NCBI GenBank assembly: GCA_000697055.1 | Contig: JNDT01001630.1 | Location: 1 to 61,737 of the forward strand | Length of the DNA stretch: 61,737 nt | DNA from: Saksenaea vasiformis B4078 | Lineage: Eukaryota > Mucoromycota > Mucoromycetes > Mucorales > Saksenaeaceae | Direction: 5' to 3' | In this document: piece by piece, positions 1 through 10,052 of the stretch | Layout of the letters: the number at the start of each line of letters is the position of its first letter | How positions within the stretch are numbered: the stretch's first letter is position 1 | Made by a program: the position numbers and the translations under genes | Notes under the pieces: model-generated | Seen by the model: only the letters and a program-made list of their open reading frames with translations | Databases searched by the model: none | What the model was told of the DNA's origin: nothing

Positions 1-2615
1 ATGTGTTTTTAAGTTAGCATTATCCGAATGGAAAGTATGTAACATATACCTTCACTGGTAACGGACCGAGACCCCTCATTGTAGGCTTCAAATCAGCATC
101 ACCGTATGCAACGATGGTCGGCTGCTGCTGTTGTTGGTGAATATTTTCTCTTAACCGCCGCCGCCGGCGCTTCCTTTTTGATCTTGTAGATTTATAATGC
201 GGTTGGATCAAATCCTATCCGAAACATAGACATTAGATCTATAATTAGAGATGTTGTCACTTACGTCTCGGGGCGAACCCGTAACTACCCTGTCAGCCAG
301 TACATTTAACGTACTACGTCGTGCAGAGTACAAGAGCATCCGCTTTCACGATGGCGATAAGAACAATTAAAGTCGTGCATGCTAGTGACCACTTTAGTAT
401 CGTTGAATATTCTCAGATAAATGCTCTACTTACGGTCGATGTATACGACCGAGTGTTTGTATATATCTTCTGAACTCCACCGTGGTAGCGACTGTAGGCG
501 GGTTCTCCGCAATTTCGTCGTAATATTGTTGCATGGATGCATCGCGTCGTGACTTTAATTCCGTTTGCTTGGCCCACGAGAACATGGATCGGAGCCTTAA
601 AGACTAGTTAATGATCATCGATCGTCATACGGCAAACTGAACTTACTGATATTCATTGTTGCTGATTGTGGCTGTGTGGGCATTGCGCAGCTCACGAGTC
701 ACTAACGGCTCATTAGTGTCCACCGCGCTGAACAACGATCGTATTCCAGGGTCAAGGCCGACGATCCTTGACTCCGCGAGACGCTCCTGTGCCAGACCTA
801 TCGGTTCCTTGTTAAGATGATAGATACCCTTCGTCCATGAGCCAAGGTCCATGTTCCGGGGTAGGAGCCGAAAATCCCTTTGGGAGGAGGGAAATCGTTC
901 TTAACAACGTATGAGGACAGGAACAAGCATGCCATTTTCCTCCCTACCGTGTTTGCGACACTCGAACACCACAGATGCGCCTACACCGTCCGTTTCAAAA
1001 TAGTAAGCAAATTCAAGAGCAGTACGTTCAGCATTAACAACAGCTAGAATATAAATTGATTAGCAGCAATTCGGAAGTACAACAACCTACGTTGATTATT
1101 CCACTGCCAGCGATTGTTCTGACACCTATCGATGTTAAACAGTTGTTCCCAAAAATTTTCTCGCCAGACGGGATCTCGAACAAGAGCGTCAAATTCTTTG
1201 AGACTGCAATACCGTAGTTGTCTCTGTCTTGGATTCTCACGCTAGAATCAGGGCATTTAATGTACATGACGACTTAAAAGCAGGATACGCTCACTTACCA
1301 TAAACAGTGGAGGAACTGCCTCATTCGCAAGGAAGGTATCACGTAGGATTTTCCATAGACCCCTCCCCGTAATCGGGAAGTAACCGATTTGATGTGTTGC
1401 TATAGGCAGGATAGACCAACGGCTACCGTCATATTGAACCGTGTACGGATACAACTCGTACATGTATTTCACAATCCTTGGAAAAAGTGGATGGGTCCCT
1501 TCATCTTCTGGATCGACCTTGTCAATCAGGATACCACCGAGGTGAGTCTGGTACAGATTGTATTGGGTCCTGTGACAGTTGATATGATTAACAATGAAAT
1601 TAATCACAAGGTATTTACTCAAAAAAAAAAGTCAGCAGTTCGCCTCTGAAAGGCATATCTTGCCAGTGGTGGTCATCTAGTGGTTCATGATTTGTGATAC
1701 GAGTAACGGCGAATCGAGCTAGAAGAACCTTTGTTAGTGAGATTGTTCGAACTTGTTTCGTACCATGAGCCGCGGGTCCTCCCCCAGGCAAGAAGCCTTG
1801 ATGGCGCTCTTTCAAAGCGCGAAAATAGGCCAACCATACAAATCGCAAATATGCCGATACATTATTCACGAGGTGCCTGCGAACATCTATGGGCATGTTA
1901 GATATATAATCACTGGAAGACTATCTTATACTTTGTATTGCATTGATTGCAAATGGATCAGGCATCTCGATGAAAAATCCCTCGATCTTTTCGATAGCGT
2001 ACAGATCTATTATGTCGAGATTAATATCATGCATTTTCAATCGATCAATGCTAACTTACTCCCACCATGTTCGTCCTTTTGCAACGGCTCGAAGTGATCA
2101 ATCGCCGTAGTCCAAAGACTTCGTTCCCACGATGGCTACAAAATAAAGACATGAATACTTGACCACCTCCCTGCATGTGCACACTTACAGTTTGGGTGGT
2201 GTTGATGTGTAAGGGCCTGTACTGAACAAATCTGAATGCCGCTCTCCAAAATTCTCGAGTAGCAATGGGTGGAAATGTGAAGTTTCCGTGGTCGTGTTCC
2301 TCTTCCACCCAGCGCCGGACGTGCAGGTTTGCCAGGTTCAAAGCGTCACGTCGAAGGACGTGATACTGCTCGGCGATACGCCGGAAACGTTGCTACACGA
2401 AATATATGAGTAAGCAATAGATGTGTCGTAGTTTGACTCACCCTTAGATGGCCAAACTGTGGCCTGAGAAAATTCGATACTTTTATTTTTCTTGTAACCC
2501 GTTGGAAGCGTTCTCGATCCCGTGGCAAAATCGAGTGCCTGTAGCGTTGCCTCTGCCGTTGTACGGGTGGGCCCGGTCCTTCTTCTTCTTCTTCTTCTTC
2601 GACGATAGGTTCCAT
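1..2615 (-). pseudogene. Fanzor (eukaryotic TnpB-like RuvC nuclease), 5' part, frameshifted, continues off left edge
   Basis: Fanzors are transposon-borne, RNA-guided RuvC nucleases of eukaryotes. Eleven exons can be joined from the ATG at 2615: 2615-2442, 2392-2189, 2135-2060, 2006-1932, 1886-1299, 1241-1091, 1043-948, 899-647, 595-434, 381-265 and 214-50. A donor at 49 leads out of the window. The diagnostic motifs appear in the family's order: FETDGVGASVVF (exon 7), the RuvC-I motif VGLDPGIRSLF with its catalytic Asp (exon 8), then a YSARRSTLNVLADRVVTG helix (exon 10). After that come a basic KRKRRRRR stretch (possible nuclear signal), a Gln run and VAYGDADL...RG...P (exon 11). RuvC-III and the zinc finger would lie beyond position 1. 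Two breaks are visible: a T10 tract (1621-1630, coding strand) that is one base too long, and a site near 344-346 that is one base short. Splicing phases agree everywhere else. A degenerate copy, or two homopolymer assembly errors, would both fit. About 687 codons are visible. Confidence 0.82.
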
Positions 2616-2784
2616 AAAAATAAGTAAAAAGAGGATAGAAGGGTGGAGAAGTAAAAAATGGATAGAAGGGTAGAGAAGTAAAAAGTGGATAGAAGGGTAG
2701 AGAAGTAAAAAGCTGTTTTGGAATGTGGTCATTATGTGTTTTCATTGTTGTCATTCAAAATCAATCATGACGTTTCTTTGTTCA

Positions 2785-2972
2785 TCTAACAATGCTCAAT
2801 ATCAGGTCATGATGCTGTTTCGCAGATAAACTAGCCACATGTGCGCAACTTGTTCTTTGTTTTACTGCCGCATGAAGATTCTAACAATGCTCAATATCAG
2901 GTCATGATCCTGTTTCGCAGATAAACTAGCCACATGTGCGCAACTTGTTCTTTGTTTTACTGCCGCATGAAG
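2785..2972. repeat. 95-bp tandem duplication
   Basis: Two head-to-tail copies, 2785-2879 and 2880-2972, start at TCTAACAATGCTCAATATC and differ at essentially one position (GATGCTG versus GATCCTG). The near identity points to a recent duplication. It lies about 170 bp upstream of the Fanzor start. The remaining sequence between 2616 and 3400 shows no gene. Confidence 0.93.
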
Positions 2973-3468
2973 AGGCAGCATACGCGGGATCAAGGAGGTG
3001 GACGTAACCAGCACGGACATAGTTCATTCAAATGGCAGCAAGAACATTGGGTGCGAGCTCCCTGAGAGTTACTTGCTTTGAAAACGCACGAGATAATGTT
3101 CAGACCATACACAAACAACAGTGTATATCTCCTTTTCTTTCATTGTGAGTGTCTAGACTTTTTGCAGGTGCTGCTTTTGACGCACTCTTATGTCGCTCAC
3201 TTTATTTGGGATTCAAAATAAGAGAAAATGCCTAATCACTCAAAACATGCATCAGTCCTCCATATTTTGAAGAATCCTCACGAAAAAGGGTGCAAAAAGA
3301 ACCAAAGCTCATTTATGGATGAAGGATCAGTAGGATTGAAAGATAAAGAAACAAGCAAGCAAGACAGTCTGTAGAAATCAGGATCACACTTACAGCAGTT
3401 ACCGATTATTGGATGGCAATATCTCTGACAATGACTGAAAGGATGTCAGAATACGACAGACACAACCC

Positions 3469-4535
3469 TTGATGCAACGGCTGACGTTCCTGAGGTATCA
3501 CTACGACCTTGAGTCGTTCACAAAGATGATGATTGATTGCAGCATCGCCAAGTGCACTGTCATCTCTATCGCCTTCCCAAACACTATCACCCTCATTGTA
3601 TTTGTTCCATGTGGCTCGTGCATGGATGAAACATATCCGCAAATGAGCGAAGGTTGACGCTGTAACCGGAAAATAAAAAAGCGCACCGACAAATTATTAC
3701 TCCCTTGAAGTCGCTAATGTGAGAACGGGATCCTTCGTGTGCCATGGAATAAAGGACAAAGTTTATTGCAGATAATCAGCAACACACATTTTTCTCGCAA
3801 TAATTTGACGAAGATTAAGAAGTGGTGCGCAGCTTTCCAACCGCAGATTTTCACGAACATGGAAACAAACAACTACGTGGAAAGCTGGCACAATCAACTC
3901 AAGACGACATACCTTGGAAGAAAACGCAACAGAAGAGTAGATCGCTTGATCTATATCTTGACGCATGATGTGAATTTCGACTTCCAAATGACCACGGCAC
4001 GAGTAAGCGCGAATATCGGAAGAATGGGGCCCGCAGAAACAGAGAGAAGACGACGAGAGATTGCAGCTGCCCAGATACCTAGTGCTGTAGTTGACGATAT
4101 GATCTCGGGTCATACTGTCAGATCATTCACACAGGAGGGCGTAGCATATAATATTTCTGTCGAACATTCGAACATGACAGCATGCAAACATATGTATCTC
4201 CTCCGGCGTGCCAATCCCAGCCTAAACGTCCTTCAAGTTATTGTAGAAAACTACTTGCATACAGCTTCTAACGCGTAATGCTGTTAATAGTGTCTACTTA
4301 CTCACATGTGACATCAACTGTTCCAGTTCAAAACACGAAAGATGGCACATTGGACTTCGCGTCACAGAAGACAGTCTTGGAACAGAGAATGCAAAACTTC
4401 CTGCAAGAGTTCCAAAGCTGTGAAGGATGCTCGCCTGAAAAGTTTCTGGAGATGAAGAAGTATTTTGATGCTATGGAGTGTGCTTGGAGCAAAGAAGAAG
4501 TGTCTCCCAATACGAATTTGTCAACCCACAGATAA
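3469..4535 (+). pseudogene. FAR1/MULE-type transposase remnant
   Basis: This is the C-terminal half of a Mutator-like (FAR1-related) transposase. A KMMIDCSIAKC segment near 3520 holds the acidic residue expected before the fp...i.lC.FHv.RAW motif. The rest of that motif (LFHVARAWMKHIRK, near 3600-3645) is in another frame, so a frameshift lies near 3595. An open frame follows at 3739-4278 with the family hallmark TNNYVESWHNQLKTTYL and RRVDRLIYIL. A SWIM-like tail CKHMYLLRR comes next, but the preceding CxC pair of a SWIM finger is not evident. A further segment (4278-4535) is helical and coil-like, as is usual after SWIM in this family. No N-terminal half or terminal inverted repeats were recognised. 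IMP2 begins only about 135 bp downstream. Confidence 0.75.
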
Positions 4536-4670
4536 ATAAAGGAAAATGGTCACATTTCGTTTTCAATGACCAAATAAAAGTTTGTGACATAAGTAAATCG
4601 CAGCCTTGGCTGTCGTATCATTTTTGGGCGCAGAAAACGGGGACAGGTTTACTCAGTTTATGCAATCTTG

Positions 4671-5425
4671 ATGGGACTATTCGCACGTCTGCGGTCGAAC
4701 CCGTATGCCACCTCTGCTCTAAAGGCATTGACATGGTTCCCAGTCGTAGTCTTTTTCGTGGACCACGGATTTAGCTACGGCACCGTCGATGGTCGCTCCA
4801 TGCAGGTTGGAATGCCTCACACGTCTACCGAACCATATTTGCTTAATTACTTCCCAGCCTACATTTAATCCCGATAGTAACCAATTGAGACGCGATGTAG
4901 TATTGCTGAACAAGTGGGCTGTCACTGACCATGAGGTGGAACGTGGCGAAGTGGTCACTCTTACGTAAATAACTCTGCTGTCTCTATTCTCCTAAGACTT
5001 TTTTCTTTTGCAAGGTCTCCTACGGATCCTAAATGCACTATGACTAAACGCGTTATTGCAATTCAGGGAGACACAGTTAGACCTCTACGTAGCAAAGAGC
5101 TAGGTAAAGGACGACGGGAAGAGACGCGTTCCTCATTTTTTATTGTTAGTCCATGTGCCCAAAGGCCATTGTTGGGTAGAAGGAGATGAAGCATTTCATT
5201 CAAGAGACAGTAATACCTTTGGAACAGTAAGAAACAAATCATATTAGGGAGCTGGATTGTCATTTTAATCTACAATAGGTTCCCATGGCATTGATCAACG
5301 CAAAGGTTACACGCATCATTTGGCCCCTTTCACGTTTTGGACCTGTAGAAAAGCGACCTGTAGATCCAAAAAGGGTGACCATTGGTTTTATCAAACCGGG
5401 ACGCGACGACGAATATACCTGGTAA
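4671..5425 (+). CDS. IMP2: Mitochondrial inner membrane protease subunit 2
   Basis: This serine protease of the S26 (signal peptidase) family cleaves sorting signals of intermembrane-space proteins. It works with IMP1 at the inner mitochondrial membrane. Five exons (4671-4805, 4858-4964, 5015-5088, 5150-5226, 5279-5425) give 179 residues, close to yeast Imp2. An N-terminal membrane segment (WFPVVVFFVDHGFSYGTVDG) leads into GRSMQ/PTFNPDSN, which holds the catalytic Ser and the IMP2-specific NPD. RRDVVLLNKW and RGEVVTL follow. TKRVIAIQGD supplies the catalytic Lys, then come GHCWVEGDE and the SRDSNTFG box. The C terminus has RIIWPLSRFG. All junctions are GT-AG and the frame is continuous. An AATAAA signal lies at 5543-5548. 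Each exon is tiny, so single-frame searches miss the gene. Confidence 0.95.
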
Positions 5426-5864
5426 AGGCTGTACAAAGACCGATAGATTATGTGCTTCCACCATGCGGTTCCATTGCACGTCATATTCTGCATCGCGGTT
5501 GGTGAATCAGCGTACTAGCATTCTTGGATAAAGATATTACTGAATAAAACATGTGTTATGGTTGTCCATTGGACCTGGTGCAACTAAGCTATCTCCAAGT
5601 GTACGCCATGAGGTCCTTCGTGACACGCCTATCATAATACAGGGTAAAGTGAACGTCGCAGAGCGCAAACTTTGTACCCACTTACTTTAACGATAGTCTT
5701 ATTTGGCGGTGATAACATCAGCAAGATGCACTAGATATGCAATCCAGTACGAATAAGTCCGCAACCGCAATAAAGCTGCTCCCGCTGGAAGTCGAAGGTA
5801 CGAAGGATATTAATGCCAATTGTAAAAACAACGAGTCAAAAGGTGTTGAATCCTGCATCCATCA

Positions 5865-6120
5865 AGGGTCCAGTTTGCGCTAAGGAGTAATTGAACGCGC
5901 TTTATTACTTCATCAACGTTTCGTCAGAGCATCAATCAACCTACATGAAGTTGGAGCCTCCAATAGACACAGAATCTATTCGAGCAGCACAAAAAAGATA
6001 ACTCTACTTATACTCACATTGGATGAACGTAGAAATATGTGCTTTAAAGTGCATAGTCCATGTGTAAGTAATGCCAACTAATTCGAAACGAAAGCAAAAT
6101 CATAGGAAAATCCTGTAATT
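5865..6120 (+). repeat. Dispersed repeat family, copy C (partial)
   Basis: The segment has two blocks. 5865-6005 (containing CAATCAACCTACATG and GAGCAGCACAAAAAA) matches 20390-20530, and also 50380-50560 in inverse orientation. 6010-6120 (GGATGAACGTAGAAATATGTG ... CATAGGAAAATCCTGTAA) matches 21130-21245. By eye identity is roughly 70-75%. No coding capacity is seen. Confidence 0.7.
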
Positions 6121-7487
6121 TGCTGTCCTTTTTGACATCTTTGAACACGATCATAATTCGCCACTAGTCTATGAAGCTGCTATTATTACTCTGACTACAG
6201 CACTCAAATCGCCCTGGATCTTGCTTAATAGCTATGCTAAGTCATCTAGGAACGATAGAACGAAAGGACCGTTACCACTAAGTGTTTTTAGCATACATGA
6301 AATAGCATGAGTTCATATTCAACACGATATTCCATGCAATTCAGAATTTGATAAACTACGGGATACGCATATGTCGTTATAAAGTCAAAAATAATTGTGC
6401 ATTTGGGATACAGTGCATATAAAAGCTGCGACCAAGAGTCTCTGTTGATCCAAATGCTAATGGTGTGTAGTTATTCGGAGTCCGCCGTCATTTTTTCGTT
6501 TTGCCAGACCAGAGTCCAGAATCTACTGGTACATTCCAAACTAGGCAACACTGGAACTGAGACATGTCCAATGTAATAGCCCTTCATTACCTTTCCAGAC
6601 GCTCATTGAAAACCGACGGAAGCCGCTTAAAAGAAGTGCGCAGTTTGAGATATCAAGAGTCAATTCCACACTTGTAGTAGCAGGACTACGTGACATGAGT
6701 TTTCTCGGAATTATTATGGCCAGAGATGTACCTAACAGCTGAATGTGCTCACCTATGGACTACACATGCAAATCAAATAATAACAATCAATACTAACGAA
6801 GACGAATCGCTCAAGTCGTTGGCCGGCGTTCGGTATATGTTATTCCATGCTTCTGTGCAACTCAAGAAAAGGTATCTGATGCTTATCACCATTGGCACCT
6901 GATTTGTCATCAACGTGCCTACCTCCCCGTCTAAATTGCATGCATGAAAAGTTAAAAAGCAAATATATTCCTCAGACGGGCATACTATTATGCATTTTCT
7001 AATTGCTCTCAATCCTTCGTTTGCAAAGAAGTTATGTAGTGCTTTTTGCCTGTGCCTCACCTCTTGTTGGCGAATTGCCTGATTTCGTTCGGAGCCATTA
7101 GCGAATCCTTTGTGTTCTCCGATCCGCCGAAACTTTACTACAAGCATCATGGACAAGGAAAGCCATCCCTCGTGATAACCGTAAAAAGGGAAGGTTGGGG
7201 AGTTTTCTTTAGAATACAAACAGTATAAATAAACCTCGTTTTATCGTTTCTTTCCGAGCTTTTTTTTTCTTGTCAGTTCTTGTGAGACAGATAGATCTGC
7301 AATGTCATAGTGGCTGTGCTCGTCACCACGCAAGCTTAATACAACGATTCTTTTCACTTCCATGATGATAAGGGCATGTCATTGTTTATTTGAACTCTCC
7401 ATAGTTTATGATTTACTGATTTGGGCACGGGATTTCGTAAGGCAATGAAAGGATAAGCAGTCTGATAAACGTGAACCGTACCGTCGG

Positions 7488-7496
7488 ATCAGATAA
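7488..7496 (+). promoter_or_regulatory. ATCWGATAA iron-GATA site (distal)
   Basis: ATCAGATAA is an exact match to ATCWGATAA, the site bound by fungal iron-responsive GATA repressors of the SreA/Sre1/Sfu1 family. It lies about 200 bp upstream of the start codon of a siderophore-type transporter. A near match (GTCTGATAA, about 7460-7468) lies just upstream. Confidence 0.6.
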
Positions 7497-7625
7497 TTTG
7501 GTACAACAGCAAAGAAAAATGGGATTGCATCTCTTTTTTGCGTTTGACCCCCCGCGTCATTCCACCGACAGAACTTTCTCATCGATCGATGGGAGACACT
7601 AAATTTTTTTCTCCGATCTGCTTGT

Positions 7626-7645
7626 TATAAATAACGATCTGATAA
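7626..7645 (+). promoter_or_regulatory. TATA-like box with adjacent ATCWGATAA iron-GATA site
   Basis: TATAAATAA-type sequence (7626-7634) is followed at once by an exact ATCTGATAA (7637-7645). The site lies about 50-60 bp upstream of the start codon of the siderophore-type transporter. The placement would let an iron-bound GATA repressor interfere with the core promoter. The motif match is seen directly; the function is inferred. Confidence 0.6.
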
Positions 7646-7696
7646 GGAAATAAAGTAAATCGACGAACCTTTTTTCTCACATCTTTTCCTTGTGCT

Positions 7697-9698
7697 ATGA
7701 CCGCCGCCATGGAGGATAATTCAAGGCGATACTATTTGGGTGTTAAGAAGGTGTTGATCTTCCGGGAAGTCGCATCACGCGCCGACTTTATGCTCATCGT
7801 GGCAGGGTAACGAATCTACAAAAACCAATTTAATTGTCTAAAAATTTTTTTTTCAGCATCATTCTCGTAGCATGGGCCAAGAACTGGGAAGGCAACGCTA
7901 TTGCTTCCATCACCCCCAAAGTATTTGGCATTTTCCAGGCACTCCACCTTACCAGTCTCCTGAACGTTGTTCTCTACATTCTGCAAACCGCTCTTTTGCC
8001 AATCTATTCAAAAGCGGCTGATATGATTGGTCGAACTGAAGCATATACCGTTGCCATCTTTTTCTACGTCATTTCTGGTATTGTCATGGCTACTGCCCAA
8101 TCCATGGAGACGCTAGTGGTACGTGATTGCGAACCCTTGCAAGTAATTTGATTTTAAATGAGCCTTTAGGGAGGACAAGTTATTTACGCTTTCGGTATCT
8201 CTGGTGTCAGCGTACTTGGCCACATCCTTATTGCAGGCAAGTTCCATACAAGCCGAATCGCCTATTGTCTGACACGCGCAACCTTTTTTTTTTAGATATG
8301 ACCTCCAAAGTAAACCGTGGTCTGTTCCAAGCGTTTTACGATATTCCAGCCATTATCAATATCTTTGTCGCACCTCTTGCTGGTCAAGCTATTACAGATG
8401 CAGATGCGTGGCGCTGGGCTTACGCCATGATCCCCTTTGCTGTTGGTGCTACAAGTATTCCTCTGGTTTTCGGCTTGTTCCGTGTTGAGCACAAGATGAG
8501 AAAGTCCGGTTTACTGAAGGTTGAACGCACCAAGATTGAGAAACGCTCTCTATCGGAGAAAGTGATGTGGTTCTGCAACGAAATCGATCTTGTCGGCAGC
8601 TTGCTGATGGTTGGTTCCCTCTGTATGATCCTTCTTCCGTTGGTCCTTGCTATCCCGCGTTGGGGAGGCTGGGCCAGCGCGACAACCATTGGTACTATTG
8701 TCGCAGGCGTTGTTGCAGCCGGTTTATTCGGATTATGGGAATGGAAGATGGCCAAAAAGCCAATTATTCCATTTGGCAACTGGGCTACGTTGACTCCTAT
8801 TACGGGTGTCTTGACTTGCTCGACGATCAGTATGATCACCGCTATGAACTGGCAGTATTTCCTGACCTATCTCATGATTTCTCGCAAGGTTAGCCAGGTC
8901 ATTGCCACCTATCTCGAGCAGGGCTACCATGCCGTCTTTCTGCTCTCTCAAGTTCTGGCCGGCTATCTCATGAAGCGTTACAAGATCTACCGTCCATTTG
9001 TCTTTGTTGGTATTGTCCTTTACATGCTTGGCATCGGCCTTATGATTCCCGCCCGTTTACCCTCGTCTTCGAATGGTTTTGTGGTTATCTCTCAGATCAT
9101 TGGTGGATTTGGTGCTGGAATGATTTACGTTCCCATTCTTGTCGCCGTTCAGAGTTCAGTGCCGCATAACGGTAAGATATTTCTCTGTTTCCATTCGTGC
9201 TGCTAACAACGCCGTTACAGATCTTGCTATTGTTACTGCTCTTGTCCAAATTGGTGGAGCAATCTCCACCAGTATCGGTTCGACTGTAGCTGGTGCAGTC
9301 TGGAATTCCATGCTGCCAACTCAAATTGCAGAGAACGTTCCGGGCGAATACGACTACAATGCCATCATTGGTAGTGTAGATGCCGCCGTTTCCCTTCCAG
9401 ATGACCAGTACAATGGTGTTGTCCACGCCTACGGTTATATCCAGAAGATCTTGTCGATTCTCTCCTTGTGTCTCGCTACTATTGCCTTCTTCTTCTTCCT
9501 TGGAATGCGTTCCTTTGGTTTAAGCGATGATGACGATAAAAATATCCACAGTGAAGAGGACGAAAAATTGGCGGTAGACGATCACGGTAAGTTGACCCTT
9601 TGTGTCGTCTGTTTTCGGGCACGTAACTAACTCTTCATCCAGAAATGCATTCCACTGCTACACCTGAAGACCAGTACAGCACCGAGAAAAAGGTGTAA
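7697..9698 (+). CDS. Siderophore-iron/H+ symporter-like MFS transporter
   Basis: This plasma- or endomembrane transporter of the major facilitator superfamily belongs to the fungal siderophore transporter (ARN/Sit1-like) group and would import ferric siderophores with protons. Six exons (7697-7806, 7857-8118, 8170-8236, 8296-9171, 9221-9586, 9643-9698) give 578 residues, the family's usual length with about 14 membrane spans. Family features include an N-terminal ADFMLIVAG/IILVAWAKNWEG start, the MFS motif-A-like YSKAADMIGRTEAY, and GISGVSVLGHILIADMTS followed by KVNRG...AFYDIPAI. The C terminus is acidic and cytosolic. The third intron (8237-8295) begins with GC (CAG|GCAAGT), a non-canonical but recognised donor. 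Two exact iron-GATA sites upstream support the iron-transport assignment. The substrate cannot be read from sequence. Confidence 0.88.
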
Positions 9699-10052
9699 CT
9701 CATATTCCCGACACTATTTGTTATTTTTTTTCTTAATTTAACTTTTTTATCACATACTAATAACAATCAACTTATTCAATACAATGCCTATTCACTCATT
9801 AAAAATGATATGCTTCAGATCGAACGGGAATTCTGCATTTTTTTTCTCTTTAATAATACGTGGGTAATTGTCAGATTATGTTAAATCAGGAGTGGGGGCT
9901 GTGGTATAAAAGGGAAGGGAAGAAAAATGCAAAAGTAAAATAAATAACTATAAAACAGAAAACAAATGATACATGCTAATGTTTACGTCCAATAAATCAT
10001 AAAAGGATATACATGCCACATCGTAGCAGCTTTACGTGTAATCGATCAACGC
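9699..10052. other. AT-rich convergent intergenic spacer
   Basis: 354 bp separate the converging MFS and SCAP-like genes. The sequence is AT-rich, with several AATAAA-like and T-rich tracts suitable for two 3' ends. No gene is seen. Confidence 0.6.

Larger units (their letters stand above)
5426..7696. other. Intergenic region with repeat fragment and upstream part of the transporter promoter
   Basis: No gene could be supported over about 2.2 kb. Short open frames (for example 6773-7219 on the minus strand, 148 codons) resemble nothing I recognise and lack splice-supported extensions. The stretch holds a diverged copy of the dispersed repeat family (5865-6120). Its last 250 bp contain GATA-type sites and a TATA-like box belonging to the downstream MFS gene. 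Confidence 0.6.

Noticed and set aside
1..2615. Bacterial IS605/TnpB contamination
   Set aside because: The gene is split by many canonical short introns with fungal branch points and lies among fungal genes.
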